Below, piece after piece: positions 1 through 13,231 of a stretch of 64,000 nt of DNA. The notes under the pieces were generated by a model, which was not told where the DNA came from, did no database searches, and worked only from the letters and a program-made list of their open reading frames with translations. The translations under genes and the position numbers were made by a program. The first letter of the stretch is position 1. Every line of letters begins with the position of its first letter. Origin of the DNA: Ashinkailepas kermadecensis. Taxonomy: Eukaryota; Arthropoda; Thecostraca; Neolepadidae. The DNA is taken from positions 62,001 through 126,000 of the forward strand of contig JAOTOM010003822.1 of assembly GCA_034440615.1 (NCBI GenBank), given 5' to 3'.

Positions 1-470
1 CAGAGGCACAAATAGGAGACGATGTACTCTATATATGCTTCATGCTCATCAAGCAAGCTATTCTTTCAGGCGTTCATAAGCAGTGGATGTTCGAAAGTTA
101 AAGAACAAATTAATCCCCCATCCACTCCCGAAGAGCTTGTGAGCTCCATAATTGAGAAAGTTTATACTCGGATCGGTATCGATGGCATGAACAGAATGCA
201 AAATATGTTAAACACAACTGACGCATCAAATTGCGAAATGCAGATGAAATGCAGATATTCGAAAGTTAAAGAACAAACATCACGTGACAATGAAATGCAG
301 ATATTCGAAAGTTAAAGAACAAATTAATCCTCCATCCACTCCCGAAGAACTTGTGAGCTCCATAATTGAGAAACTTTATACTCGGATCGGTATCGATGGC
401 ATGAACAGAATGCAAAAGATGTAAAACACAACTGACAGCGACTATGCATCAAATTGCGTTGCATTTTTCA
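1..470 (+). repeat. Tandemly duplicated fragment resembling a Tc1/mariner transposase C-terminus
   Basis: A stretch of about 150 bp beginning tcgaaagttaaagaacaaat occurs at 91 and again at 305 (offset 214 bp) with few differences. Read in the first frame it gives VKEQINPPSTPEELVSSIIE followed by RIGIDGMNRMQNM. This has the look of the last residues of Tc1/mariner-type transposases (PP.T.EEL...I.....I....N...SM). Both copies are too short and broken to be functional. The family call is resemblance only. Confidence 0.4.
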
Positions 471-925
471 AAACATCGCTAATCGCTCGGTTTGTTTGTG
501 ACCGTCTTGGAAACTTGTAATTCGGATCGAATGCATGAAGACAGGCTAACAAAAACATCGCCTTCGCATAAAGTGTGGTGATGTAATTTATGTTTCATGG
601 CACGAGACATCGCAAAGCATACATGCATACATTTTCAGATACAGCTAGGTGCAGCCGACACCAAAAGCACACAAAGTCCCCCAGCATGAGCATGACGAAC
701 GCCTTTCACCGCCATCGGGCGGGAGAGAAGTCGCTGTCACCAGCCGAGCCGGGTGCGGCTGGAGCTGGCCGCCATCGAAGTGAGATCTCAGGCAGAGCCA
801 GCTGGTCGTGCGGGCCGGGAGCGCTTCCATTCATCTCGGAAGGAGGCCAGCGCGCCGCTCGCAGTCAGTCCGGCAGCGTGACGCTCCAGAGAACGCGGCG
901 CGGCGGGGAGAAACTGCGGCCTGGA
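470..925. other. No gene seen
   Basis: Short open frames only, with no codon or motif support; it leads into the GC-rich minisatellite. Confidence 0.5.
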
Positions 926-2078
926 AACGGCACCACCACAGGCGGCGTGTCGTGCCGGCCGGCCGCCTGCTGCTGGCCGACAGCACACCACCGCCGGCCG
1001 CCTGCCGCTGGTCAACAGCACACCACCACAGGCGGCGTGTCGTGCCGGCCGGCCGCCTGCTGCTGGCCGACAGCACACCACCGCCGGCCGCCTGCTGCTG
1101 GCCAACAGCACACCATCGCCTGTCGCTGGTCAACAGCACACCATCGCCTGCCGCTGGTCAACAGCACACCACCAGCGGCCGCCTGCTGCTGGCCGACAGC
1201 ACACCATCGCCTGTCGCTGGTCAACAGCACACCATCGCCTGTCGCTGGTCAACAGCACACCATCGCCTGCCGCTGGTCAACAGCACACCACCACAGGCGG
1301 CGTGTCGTGCCGGCTGGCCGCCTGCTGCTAGTCGACAGCACACCACCGCCGGCCGCCTGCTGCTGGCCGACAGCACACCACCACAGGCCGCCTGCTGCTG
1401 GCCGACAGCACACCACCGCCGGCCGCCTGCCGCTGGTCAACAGCACACCATCGCCTGCCGCTGGTCAACAGCACACCACCACAGGCGGCGTGTCGTGCCG
1501 GCTGGCCGCCTGCCGCTAGTCAACAGCACACCACCGCCGGCCGCCTGCTGCTGGTCAACAGCACACCACCACAGGCGGCGTGTCGTGCCGGCCGGCCGCC
1601 TGCTGCTAGTCGACAGCACACCACCGCCGGCCGCCTGCCGCTGGTCAACAGCACACCACCGCCGGCCGCCTGCCGCTGGTCAACAGCACACCACCGCCGG
1701 CCGCCTGCCGCTGGTCAACAGCACACCACCGCCGGCCGCCTGCCGCTAGACGACAGCACACCACCGCCGGCCGCCTGCCGCTGGTCAACAGCACACCACC
1801 GCTGGCAGTGTGTCGTGTCTGCCAGCCGCCTGCCGCTGGTCGACAGCACATCACAGCCTGCCGCTGGTCAACAGTACACCACCGCGTGCCGCTGGTCAAC
1901 AGCACACCACCGCCTGCCGCTGGTCGACAGCACATCACAGCCTGCCGCTGGTCAACAGCACACCACCGCCTGCCGCTGGTCAACAGCACACCACCGCTGG
2001 CAGTGTGTCCTGTCGGCCGACCCCCTGCCGCTGGTGTCGTGTCGGCCGGCCGCCTGCCGCTGGTCGACACCACACCAC
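925..2078 (+). repeat. GC-rich minisatellite, 35-bp and 54-bp units
   Basis: The basic unit is 35 bp (ccgccggccgcctgccgctg then gtcaacagcacacca), interspersed with 54-bp variants carrying an added caggcggcgtgtcgtgccgg block. Roughly 30 imperfect units. The plus-strand unit has no stop codon, which explains overlapping open frames of about 310 codons; they are not genes. Confidence 0.95.
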
Positions 2079-5000
2079 CCGCGGCGACGCACGCTCGAGC
2101 GGGCCCCCCGTGCACTCTGCAACGTCGGTCGGCTTGTCGCCAAGGCGTGCGCGCAAGCATCCACCCTCAGCCGGCGGTACGCCGTCAGGTGGTCGGAATC
2201 GGAGGCCGATGCGATCAACAGCGGTGTGGTGTCGTTACCGTTGCTCGCCACAGCCCAGCCCGGCCAACCAGGCGTCCCGGCGAGGGCGGGGCTGACAGGG
2301 GGTGGGGACGGGGCAGTCGGCCACCGCTCGGGGTCATCGGTTTCGGTCCGGCTCATCTGTCGGGCGTCAGCCGCCCCTCCCGTGCGCGTGCGGCTTCCGT
2401 TGTGTTCCGGATGCGAGCCGGGCAGGTGACGCCCCTCCCCTCCCCTCCCCTGCCCGCCGCCCGGCCGGCCGGCCAGGTGAGTCACACGCCGGCCGACAGT
2501 CGTCACCGGCCGACACCGCCTCTGGAGCCCCGTCACGCCCGGCGGCGCACCGGGGGGTCGAGCACGGTCACGTGCGGCGCCAGTCGGCGCGCCGTGTTTT
2601 TGCGGCTGACTGGCGCGGCAGAGTGGAACACACCCACTGCAAGGTGGAACGGTGGAGCGTGGCCACGCCATGGCAGGGTGTGGAATAGGCGTGGTAGATA
2701 CTCAAATATGTGGGTACAGAAGCCGTGGCTCGGTCGGTCTGCTGTGCTGAGGGATCGTCCAAGAATATTATGGGATATATCAGCAGAAATATCCGTAATG
2801 CTCTGATCAAACCATATCCAAATTCTGATTTTTTTTTCCCAATCTGCTATTTATTATTTTTATCCGAAGTAACTAGGTCATGCTGCGTTTATTTAGCACA
2901 TGTCATGCACACATACGCAATGTCCAAGCATTTAACTAGTTAAGTGACTACGTCTTCCAGTTTCAGTACCATAGTTGCATATTGTCAGCGTAGCACATCT
3001 CAAGCGAGATAAATATGTACATTGCACGTAGGTAGGCACCAAGGCTGCTTCATGTGTTCCTTCAGCAAATTCAGATAGAGATTTCCATGTACGATAAGTT
3101 GATGAGGGTGATAATTGATGAAGATGATGGTGGTCGAGCCATGAATTGATCACGTGACGAACTAGGTACTATATACCTCACCAGTGTGGTCAATAGATCA
3201 AGTGCGTTTGCTTTCATATTATTTCAAAGCTTCGAATTTGTTGCACAAAAAGGAACTGCAACAAAATCAACTCAAACCTCATCAGGCTGGAAAGTCTGTA
3301 TGAAAACAGGTACATACGATTTTCACCATAGCATCTCTTATTGTTTATGCCTAGTGAAAACTCTGCCTTCAACGTAAACAGCACATACATGTATCTATTA
3401 AAACATATCTAGTGTTCCTACTTTTGTCAATATTCCACCTATCCTTTATCCACATTTGCCGCAAGAATACAAACAATACAAAACAGTCATCGAGCAAGTG
3501 CGCTATTGGTCGCAAAATTATGAAGCCATCATGTGCTATTTAACATTGAACAATTAAAATGTAGTTCTATTTTTATTATGCGTCTGCAATGCGGTTTGTA
3601 AAATTATGTAAAAAGTATACAAGTTTTAGCCCATAATTTGGCACACTTTGCAAATTCTCATATTTGTCTTCCATTTTATTGGTGTGTAATATGTACTGCC
3701 ATTCTGCCTCGCTCCGACGCAGTGCGCTACTAGTGGCCATTGCTCTCGTGGAACAGTTGCGGCGTGGTAAATGCCAATCAGGAGGTGCTGTGATGTGTTC
3801 CCCATCGTAACAGGTGCCTAGTGCAAGTGGTATGGACAACCCAATGTTGACCTCGCATTATTATTCCTTTGCTGTTAATTACAAGCAGTTGTGTGGCTCA
3901 CACTAAAAGCTACTGATTATGAGGACGTGGAGAATGCCCAAGTCTTCAGAAATTGTGTCCGCCACCAATGTTTTCAACCTTGTTTTTTTTTGTGCAATGG
4001 GGGCAGATGCCTTGCCTTGGCAAATAATCTGCCAATGCTCAATTTAAATTACGTAGCTTTTTCTGTTGTCCGGATCAATGATGTGAATTGGTACTGCTTT
4101 TCGGTTGAGTATATTTGGATGTTAAAAAACTAAATTTTTATATTTAGCATATTTTATGTAATGTGTAAAGGGCAGAACAGTTTGTGTTTCTTTAGTTTTT
4201 TAAGAAAAGGTGGGGTGATGCCGGATCCGGCTTGTACCACAGTGTGGACAAAAATTCAACGAGTCTGCGTGCGCACACTGATATTCATATTTAGGATACA
4301 TTTTTTATGCATTATTCAATTGTAGTTCACATTTGGTATAGTGGTGATTATAATTAGGTCATTTCACATTTACTTCGATAATTGTGCTCCGCCCTGATAT
4401 TTTCCTCCGAGCTTGCGAATACCGGTTAATAGCCCAGTGCACATCCCAACGACCGTTCAAAATGTCCACCGGTCTTCAACGGGACTTCTAACCGGACATT
4501 CGATCTTCGATGATTTGTCACCTCCAGCGTATGACGTAACCGTGATCATGATCGGCAATGCAGCCGTGTTTTGAATGTTTGTATGTTAGAATAGTTCAGT
4601 GTTGCATCTATAAAATTATTTTCTCCTTTGCCACGATGGAGATTGAAATGTGTCCTTTGTCAGTAAAATGGTACATTCGTATTCACGTTGAGGAAAAAAA
4701 CTTTGAAAGCTATGGGTTCTCGCACTCCAACCTTCACTCCAGTGTTGGGATACTTTATGGTTATGGAAGAAAGCTGAGATTGCGTTACCCATTCTTGCGC
4801 TGGTTTTGATCCACTTGTTGCATTCCACTACGGAATACAATATACGGAATACGGAATACGGAATACAATTATTCCTAAGTAAGTATTTAGATGCCCCACC
4901 TTAAGGAGTACCCGCAAAAGGAGCTTATGTTGCCAGCACATAATTACAATTAACCTTTCCGAATGTGATGACTCCCCAATTAAATATACTCCCCAAATCC

Positions 5001-5625
5001 TGGAGGATTTGAACATGTAATTAATCATGTCCATGATATGTTCAAAACATTATATTATGCTGTTTATAATTGGACACGATCAACAGTTGAAAAACCGGTT
5101 TAATTATTGTTGAATGCTCCGCTCTCCGCATTCTGTTTTATATTCCAGCAGTCGTTGGGCAACACGAACACCATGACGTCACATTAAGCAGCTCCACACC
5201 CAGAAACGTGCACACAAATCAGACACACCTCGACTATTACAACTCTAGTGCTCCGTCAAGCGTACACGACGGCTAGCTTCTGGTGTGCAAATTTTCCAAT
5301 GGTACTCAAAGAGCACCTGCTATGACAGCCTTTGAACCCTGAGATTGTGGCACGGATGTCAATAACTGATGCAGATTAGGAGATCAGTAGCGTGCAGGAT
5401 GCAGTCACTTTGCCATCGGTGAAGGAGCACGATTGTCCAATTGGAACCCTCTACGTCACACAGATGGCTCTTTGTGCCGAGAACCGGTACTGGTAATCCC
5501 GGATTGATAGCGTATCTACCAGTGTGTTGACACTGGTGATACTATTGTGTTGACACAGACAGCAGAAGGCCCCATGCCGGATTACTTCGAATGAATACAA
5601 CTTATCAAACAGTTCGAATAATGTG
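2079..5625. other. GC-rich flank (to about 2700), then AT-rich sequence without recognisable genes
   Basis: 2079-2700 is strongly GC- and CpG-rich but shows no recognisable protein. 2700-5625 is ordinary AT-rich noncoding sequence with a short cggaatac repeat near 4836-4868. Nothing else is seen. Confidence 0.5.
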
Positions 5626-5627
5626 GT

Positions 5628-6013
5628 ATGGAGGCAAGGGTTTGCCCTTCCTGTCACCGGACGGCGTCTGGTGACAGCCTAGGAGCCAGGGGACTGCCCT
5701 TCCTGTCACCGGGCAGCGTCTGGTGTCAACCTAGGAGCCAGGGGTCTGCCCTTCCTGTCACCGGCCAACATCTGGTGATGGTGCACGGGCAACCTAGGAG
5801 CCAGGGGTCTGCCCTTCCTGTCACCGGACGGCGTCTGGTGACAATCTAGGAGCCAGGGGTCTGTCCTTCCTGTCACCGGACGGCATCTGGTGACAATCTA
5901 GGAGCCAGGGGTCTGCCCTTCCTGTCACCGGACGGCGTCTGGTGTCAATCTAGGAGCCAGGGGTCTGCCCTTCCTGTCACCGGACGGCGTCTGGTGTCAA
6001 CCTAGGAGCCAGT
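5628..6013 (+). repeat. 52-bp minisatellite
   Basis: The unit begins ctaggagccaggggtctgcc. Unit starts at 5679, 5731, 5794, 5846, 5898, 5950 and 6002 show a 52-bp period; one copy (5731-5793) carries an 11-bp insertion. About 7 copies. Confidence 0.95.
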
Positions 6014-6564
6014 GTCTGCAGTGGACATACGCATGCTCCCGGCGAATGAAGTCGCATACATCACGCGTAATCTGACGGATCGCCAGGTCGGATCCACGTG
6101 TCTCCAAGGCTATTCCCGACAGGTTCACACTACCGGGAAGACAGTGACAAGCATTGCTTCTGCGGTAAGATGCCCAATAAACAACCCTCCCGAACTACTG
6201 ACTGGGTGGCGTGCTCTTACTTCAGTGGCCGGCGCGCAATACAAAACATGACTTTATTTCTGCCCAATAAAGACGAAGTGTTGTGCCGATCATGTAGCCA
6301 AACCCGACGAGTCAGCACTGTAGTTTCCCCGATAGCAAGTGCGCGTCATGGTATGCTGCATGCTGACGTCGTAGTCAACAAACTACGCCTTTCAGGCCTA
6401 CATTGCGGCGGATAGATACATTTCCTATCACCATCCGAGGAGGAGGTGAATGCCAACTCAAGCGGTTTTCTGGCGACACAGGACAACTGCAGAAGGTAGC
6501 ACGGCGCCCTATGGCAGTATGATTGTCTGTCGTATTCGGATCGTTTGGTACACGTGTTTGGTGC

Positions 6565-6832
6565 AGCCCAGGCATGGTCGCCGAGCGATCACGTCCGTCA
6601 TGTGGGTATCCGTCCTGTCGCCGAGCGATCACGTCCGTCCTGTGGGTATCCGTCCTGCCGCCGACCGATCACGTCCGTCCTGTGGGTATCCGTCCTGTCG
6701 CCGAGCGATCACGCCCGTACTGTGGGTATCCGTGCTGTCGCCGACCGATCACGTCCGTCCTGTGGGTATCCGTCCTGTCGCCGAGCGATCACGCCCGTAC
6801 TGTGGGTATCCGTCCTGTCACCGACTTCCCCA
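6565..6832 (+). repeat. 40-bp minisatellite
   Basis: The unit is cgccgagcgatcacgtccgt plus cctgtgggtatccgtcctgt, about 6.5 copies. The recurring gcgatcacg/ccgatcacg alternation suggests a two-unit higher-order pattern in the middle. Confidence 0.95.
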
Positions 6833-6839
6833 CGATTTA

Positions 6840-9185
6840 CTACGCCTTGTTGCTTGCCCTATCTGGATTCGGGGATTAGATCTGTATGTTGCCCTATCTG
6901 GATTCGGGGCGACATTGCGAGGGAGGTGGCGGCCCACCTTGGATGGGACACTGGACAAAAAACCAGCTCGGCAAATGAGAGTCGAAACTACAACTTGACT
7001 ACGACTGAGACAAGCTGGTGATACGAGGAAACAACATCGCAGTTTAAACAATGGACATACATCAGAGGGACTATTACTGAGGCGTTGCACCCATTCTCGC
7101 AAGTCGCAGTACTTGCATCAGCACTTTCTCCGCCCATCACCAATTCAATGGGGACAGCTTGGCGGGTTCGAAATTCGCGTCGCGCCTGGCGGCCTACCCA
7201 GTCAGCCAGCTGGATAAATGGGCCACCGTGCAACAGCTGACCCTGGCCGGGGTCGCTGGAGGGTGCGAAACGTCGAAGTCGCACAGAAAGTCTGGAAAAC
7301 ATGGCGCGGAATGCCACACGCCAGCCTGTCAGCCGTCGATAAGGCCTGCGCAGAGCACCTCGAGCCAGCCCGGCTACCGACGCGCCCGTGGCGGTGGCCT
7401 GGCACGTCTCTGATCACCTCTGTCGTCGATCGAGTCCCGCGCCTGACGGCGGCATCGCCGGCCGCCGGGTCCGTCGACCCCGGCGGGCCCGACCAAACAG
7501 GCAAATTGGCCGTGACACCGGACGGAAGCGCACCAGCGACCAAGACTGAGGGACACGGCTGCTGCACACGCTCAGTCGACGCCGGCTGTACCGCGACGAC
7601 GGCCGGCGCCGGCGACCGCGGCGCCATCGCGTCCGACCGCGACATCGCCAGCCGTTGGCGGCGCCGTCGCGTGTTCGGTAGTGCAAATGTTTTGCTGTCG
7701 GAACGATTTTCCTCGGCCGGGACGATGCATCGTTCGATCTTCCCGGTCGTGGTTGTAGTGGTACAATCCAGTTATTCGTAATTGTCTTGGGCTGCCTTTT
7801 AAGCTGGTAGGCACTGGACGGTGGCATTAAGAGGCTGTGAAGCGGCACTACCTAATTAGAGATCGTTCGATTTCAGTTAGTGCTTTGTTGCTCGACTGCT
7901 CACCCCAGTGAACACAAAGAGGCAGGTGCTTTCTTGTCCAGTGACTCGGTCACGAATGCTGCGACATTGGACGCACGAGTAATTCTGATGACTCCGTCAC
8001 GAGTTCCGTGCCTGCTACATGATACAATCGAAGCTTAATGCCTCATTGCCGGTCATGCCGAACAATGGTATGTATACATTCGCTCACAAACAACCTTATC
8101 GTGCTTTCATGCATGAGTGAAATATGTATGACATGTGAAATATGTATGACCAATGCCCTAGATATACGACACAGACCAATGAAAACCGAACTGAAATGCT
8201 TACAGCGTGCATGCACATGAATAAGTACCAAAGTTGGGTATATTCTATAAGTGTTTCCAATCATAGCAGGTTGCCGCAAAACGGAAGAAATGCGTCATTT
8301 TTTTAGCTGCTAATTATCGTCTGCCGATAAGAGCAAAGCAAACGAACTGCTTTCTCCACAAAGTGGAGCATCCAAACATCCCACAGTATGTGATACTGAC
8401 AAACTCATCAAGTGGATGTCTGTCAAATTTGCAGTACTCCATGCCGTTATGGGCAGGACAACGTCCCGACAATTGAAGCTGTACTGAATCTGTCTCTGAA
8501 GGAGAAAAGGCTGAGTGTTAGAGAGTCTAGAGGTGGAAAATTTACGGACCGAAAGCCCGGTCAGAAAGCCCAGTCATGAAGGGCTTTTTGACCGATCACG
8601 GAACATATGTCGGTCTTTCAGCCGGTCTTTCAGTTCATTTTAGTTCAATGTTTAAAATCAATACACACTTGATTTAAACACGTAATTATCACGCATCTTG
8701 TGAGGCACTCGTCAACATTCCATTTAGCAAATTTGCCATACACATTGAACAATCTGATGGTAAATCCTTATATATTCAAAGATTTGTGTCGTGCTTTTGC
8801 TCAGAACAACATATTATCAATGATAGTGGTTGATAGCTCAAACATGCTCATAATTTGCTGGTTTGAAAAGTAACACTTGCAACTGCAATAAAGCCAAAAA
8901 AGAGACAGCTGGTTTCACCAGATATTGCACGATAGAATAGAATATGACTGGGGCCCGGCTAAGAAGCAAACACAATATACATGGCATTAGGCTAACATTT
9001 AGCACATTGTAGTAAGATGACGCACCAATAGCATTGCTTATTGTACATAGTTGTATAAACAATGTACATCACTTTCTTTAAAAATTTGTCTAATGGCAGT
9101 GGCCGGGAAGGACAAGCATTCTCCACAGAAGGAGCTATTGGCATGCTTCAATAGTTACAGCAAAATACCAAAACTATGCATCTCT
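6840..9185. other. No gene seen; GC-rich block about 7150-7780
   Basis: 7150-7780 is GC- and CpG-rich with overlapping open frames on both strands but no recognisable domain. It could be a CpG island of an unannotated promoter. 7800-9185 is AT-rich noncoding sequence; gccggtctttcag-like motifs recur near 8555-8635. Confidence 0.4.
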
Positions 9186-9186
9186 T

Positions 9187-10827
9187 AACACGCGCACTGG
9201 AGGGGAGGGGGAGCGAAATCCGCCCGCCCCTCCGGTTTTTTCATACATAACTCCCGATTTTATTGGTCGATATACGCCATTTTTTGCGTACCCGCTTAGA
9301 AATGTCCGGCGCGTGGTTTAAAGGAAGAAAAACGGAAATCGGCGGATTTTTGTTTTCTCGAGTTACAGGCCGTTGAAGTCAAAACATTTCCTACACTGTA
9401 AAACATGATTAGCACCTTTGCTGCTAATTGCATGCTAAGTGACTGCTTCAAACAACGCTTTCCCTAAAGATGCTAGTAACAAGCATAAGGATGCTAGCAA
9501 CAAGTACCATATGTACTATTCGGCTGGAAGGGGCTAATTCTAGCCTGCAGGTGCTAGACTGCAAGAATGAGGATGCTTGATCTTAGCAGCCATGAGTGTT
9601 GTGCCAAGCAGTCCGAAATAATGTAACTGCTTATATCTAGCACTGTTACAGACCGTGTTTTTTGGCGGGAGTTTGAGCGCTCTATGGCTGCTTACAGTTA
9701 ACAATTGGGTAGTTAAAATAAGCAGCGTTAAAAATGGCGGGAACATTAGCACCTTAACGCTGCTTAACGAAACAACTGCACGAACATTCTGCCATTTTGG
9801 TTTGAGACTCGGTGGCGTGCGGATCGGTCCAGTCGTGCGGCAAGATTGAAGTGAAGAAGAGAAGTCTCTCTGGGATCAAGAGAACCTCTGGATCCAGACT
9901 CACATGCCTGTCATAGTCCGTACAAGGTGGGTGTGTCTTCACAGCAAATGTTTTTCCACATCTCTGGTATCAATATGATTATGTCAGCATCTTGCCAACC
10001 TCGCTGCATACACCCCTGAAATTACGGGCGCTGAATGACTTACGCAGTTGATGCAACCTCAAGCTACACTAACTAACATACCTGAGCTTGACAACACATA
10101 ATACCTGGCATGCTTAGCAAGGCATATGTGGTATTGCTCTGGGACAAACAAGCTAAAATGTAATTTTATGGCATCATTATTAACCTATGGACACTGAAAA
10201 GCTGAGTGGGCTATGCCAGTTGCAGCTTATTATGTGGGCCCAAAAAAAATCATTTCTCAGACAATGGTTTTTGGGCGGTCTATTGTGCTGCTCAGCATTT
10301 ATTAGCTGAAAGAAAGGTAGCCTGGATTATCCTGGATATAGCAGAGCCTGGATTATCACCACCAATTGTTGCTACCAGATAATGTTATAGGCTGAACCGA
10401 GATGGGCCACCGTGGCTCTTTCTAAGTTTCAACACGTTATGTCTGTATGACATTATTATGGATTTCATTGGTTTATTCATAATTATGCAGGCATGGAGCC
10501 CGTGGATCTGCTCTTTACATCACCATTTGATAATGACTGGCACTGTGCCATGTAAGACTGAACTGTGATAAATGTGGAGCTTGCATAACAAATAAAAGAA
10601 ATTGTCGGGGTTAGGTTTCTTTGGTTTATTTGGTATTATTCTCATTTAAGGTGTCCATGATAAAAGTCTTACACACATTTTCCTTCAAGAAGCAAACAAC
10701 TGGGTTAGGCTACATGAGGTTAGGTTTTTTAGTTGCAAAATTGGAGATTGAAATAAAAAATCCTCTAATATTTCTTAGTGTTAATGTACGTTACTGTAAT
10801 ACATACTAAATTTGCTTATATATATAG

Positions 10828-10881
<54 letters not shown>

Positions 10882-11718
10882 TTATATATATTTATATGCA
10901 AGTCCTTTGCTATTTTCAAAGTAGGAAATACGTATTCCTTTGCATTGCTATTTGCACACGAATGCATTAAAAGGGTATATGGCCTGTAAGCGTCCTGTTC
11001 GCTATAATATTTAGTTCCGTATCGGACGCTAACATGTAGCAAAAGAAGTCATCTGTCCGTATAAATACAGTAAGTCAGCAACACCCGTACTCTACTATCA
11101 GGGAGTCCAATTTCGGTTTAGTAACCGAATGGGTGCTAAATATGCTAGCACCATAGGCAAACCGTACCCAGGAGGTGCTGGTTTTTGGCGTGAGCAAAAA
11201 CTAGCACCCTGGGGGTGCTAAAGCGCACGCACCCCATGGATGCTCATTTCAAGCAGCCTGCTACTAAATATAACCGAATGAAGAGGTGCTAGTTATAAGC
11301 ACCATGCTTATATTTAGCACTTGACATTTTGCGACACGATGCCAACGCCAGAAAGGTGCTTAATTCCAGCAGCCCTGTGGTGCTGGAATTTGACATTTGA
11401 AATGGCACCAAAGGGGTGCTAATCTTTTTTTACAGTGTAGCGCCAGACCACAAAAATCGGTCATTTAAACACAATCACAGCGATCCTTAACAATGACAAG
11501 CCAAGCCACGCAAAACAAGCAAATTGTGACATATGTGACCTCATTTGACTGGAAGATATTGACCTAGGGTCATGACAGTTCCACACAATAGAGTTCATGA
11601 CCGTATCCATCCACCCTGATAATTTCGTTACTCCAGCTTTAATAGGAGCCAAGATTTTAGGGGTGGGGGGTGGGGGCGGAATCCGTCCCCCCCCCCCTCC
11701 AGTGCGCGTAATTTTCAG
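9187..11718. mobile_element. Nested inverted-repeat DNA element(s)
   Basis: The inner ends form an inverted repeat: tacactgtaaaacatgatta at 9390 and its counterpart (ending tttttttacagtgta) at about 11438, giving a roughly 2.05-kb element with a possible TA target duplication. Both subterminal regions carry many TAGCACC/GGTGCTA motifs. Outside these, a second inverted pair begins cgcgcactggagggg near 9190 and recurs reversed near 11700. No transposase is visible inside, so the element is non-autonomous. Its interior includes an AT microsatellite (10819-10888). Confidence 0.7.
10819..10888. repeat. AT dinucleotide microsatellite
   Basis: Interrupted (TA)n inside the inverted-repeat element. 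Confidence 0.95.
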
Positions 11719-13175
11719 AGGCCCTCCTGGGCGCGTGTTAAAATTGCACAGCTTAAAATTGCACACCAGCTGGCCTTCTTAATCAAAAGGCAGCAAAATG
11801 TAAAACAGCAACATTGCCACCATGATCGAGGTATGATCCATTCATCTTTGACTGATGAGTAACATGCTCCACACCACATTAAAGATGTCTATCATTCTAC
11901 TACTAGATCCACAATTCAACCACATCCAAGATGTTCATCATTCTACTACTAGATCCACAATTCAACACTCAATATTATTGATGCTTCGAACTTCGCAATG
12001 CATCCTCTACAATGCAATCCATATTTCATGGTCAGACTGCCTGCCGTACAACCGGTTGCCGTTTTCGTCTGCATACTTATGGGGCAACATCAATGTTGAC
12101 TTTGTCCTCCCCCAATAATTTTAACTTTTAAAATGGGACCCTATTGAGTGTGCCCTCAACCCATTTGGGTTCACCCATAGCATTCATGTATTGTTCCCCT
12201 CAATGATTTTCAGAACTCAACACCGGCGACTACATGTGCAATATGTTGCTGTTTCTCTACTATTTTGTGGGCATCTATAGCTATTCTAAGATTTATCCAT
12301 TTCTGATATCTCTCCATCCAACATGTGCTATATTTCTTATATGGTAGAATACAAAGTTTTGGACATTCCCCAATTACCTAGGTGTGTGCCTGCAAACTAG
12401 GCAAAATACACATTATAGTAGAAGACACGTATAGTAAGAAGGTATTTTATCACACATGTAGTAAAAAAAAATAGGAGGAAATAGGTCTTCCCTCGTTAAA
12501 CCATAGGTGTATTGCTTTGAGTGTATAATGTCACGATGTTTGAAGGTTGAAGAATATTGCAGTTTGGCTATCAGAAGCTGGCAGTGGTATAGTGTGTTTC
12601 TGAAACACATGAGGCAACATTTTACAGATGATGGAACACTTAATGATCCAAAGCTTCGCATCTACGTGCCTAGTCTTAAGTGTTCTGCTTCCATGATTGA
12701 GGACTGTAAGTAACCTGTGTGTTTGAAGTAACCTATTGTTTTGTAACTATCATGTTGTTGCCATCAATACCTATAAATTGAAGAAGGAAGCCTTGGCTAG
12801 AGGTTATTTTCAATCCACGTTCTCGGAGTGAGCAAGGTTTTCCAAAGTGATGTGAACTGCCTATATGATCGTAACTAAACAAGCAATAGTAATGGTATTG
12901 GTACCTACTACTCCAGGTGCGAAAATAAATGTGTTTAAAGAACTGGTCTTTTGACCGTGCTTCAGTTCAGAGCCTCAGTAGAGCCTCAACTGGGCTTGAT
13001 CCCATCCGATCTGCCGGTCCCGGTCTTCTGTCCTAATTTTTGTTTGGTGTTTGCCACCTCCAGTGTACACTCAGTTTGCTCAACGGGTTCACTCGAGGTT
13101 AACCCACACTGCTGGATAGGATGTTGGACGCTCGACCAATTCCCTGAACTCACTCCCTGTAGACTAAATTTCCCA

Positions 13176-13231
<56 letters not shown>

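Noticed and set aside
590..2806. Several overlapping 160-330-codon frames on both strands
   Set aside because: They follow from the GC-rich 35/54-bp minisatellite and show no domain beyond the repeat.
10600..10740. Telomere-like ttagg repeats
   Set aside because: Only a few scattered ttaggtt words, not a tandem array.
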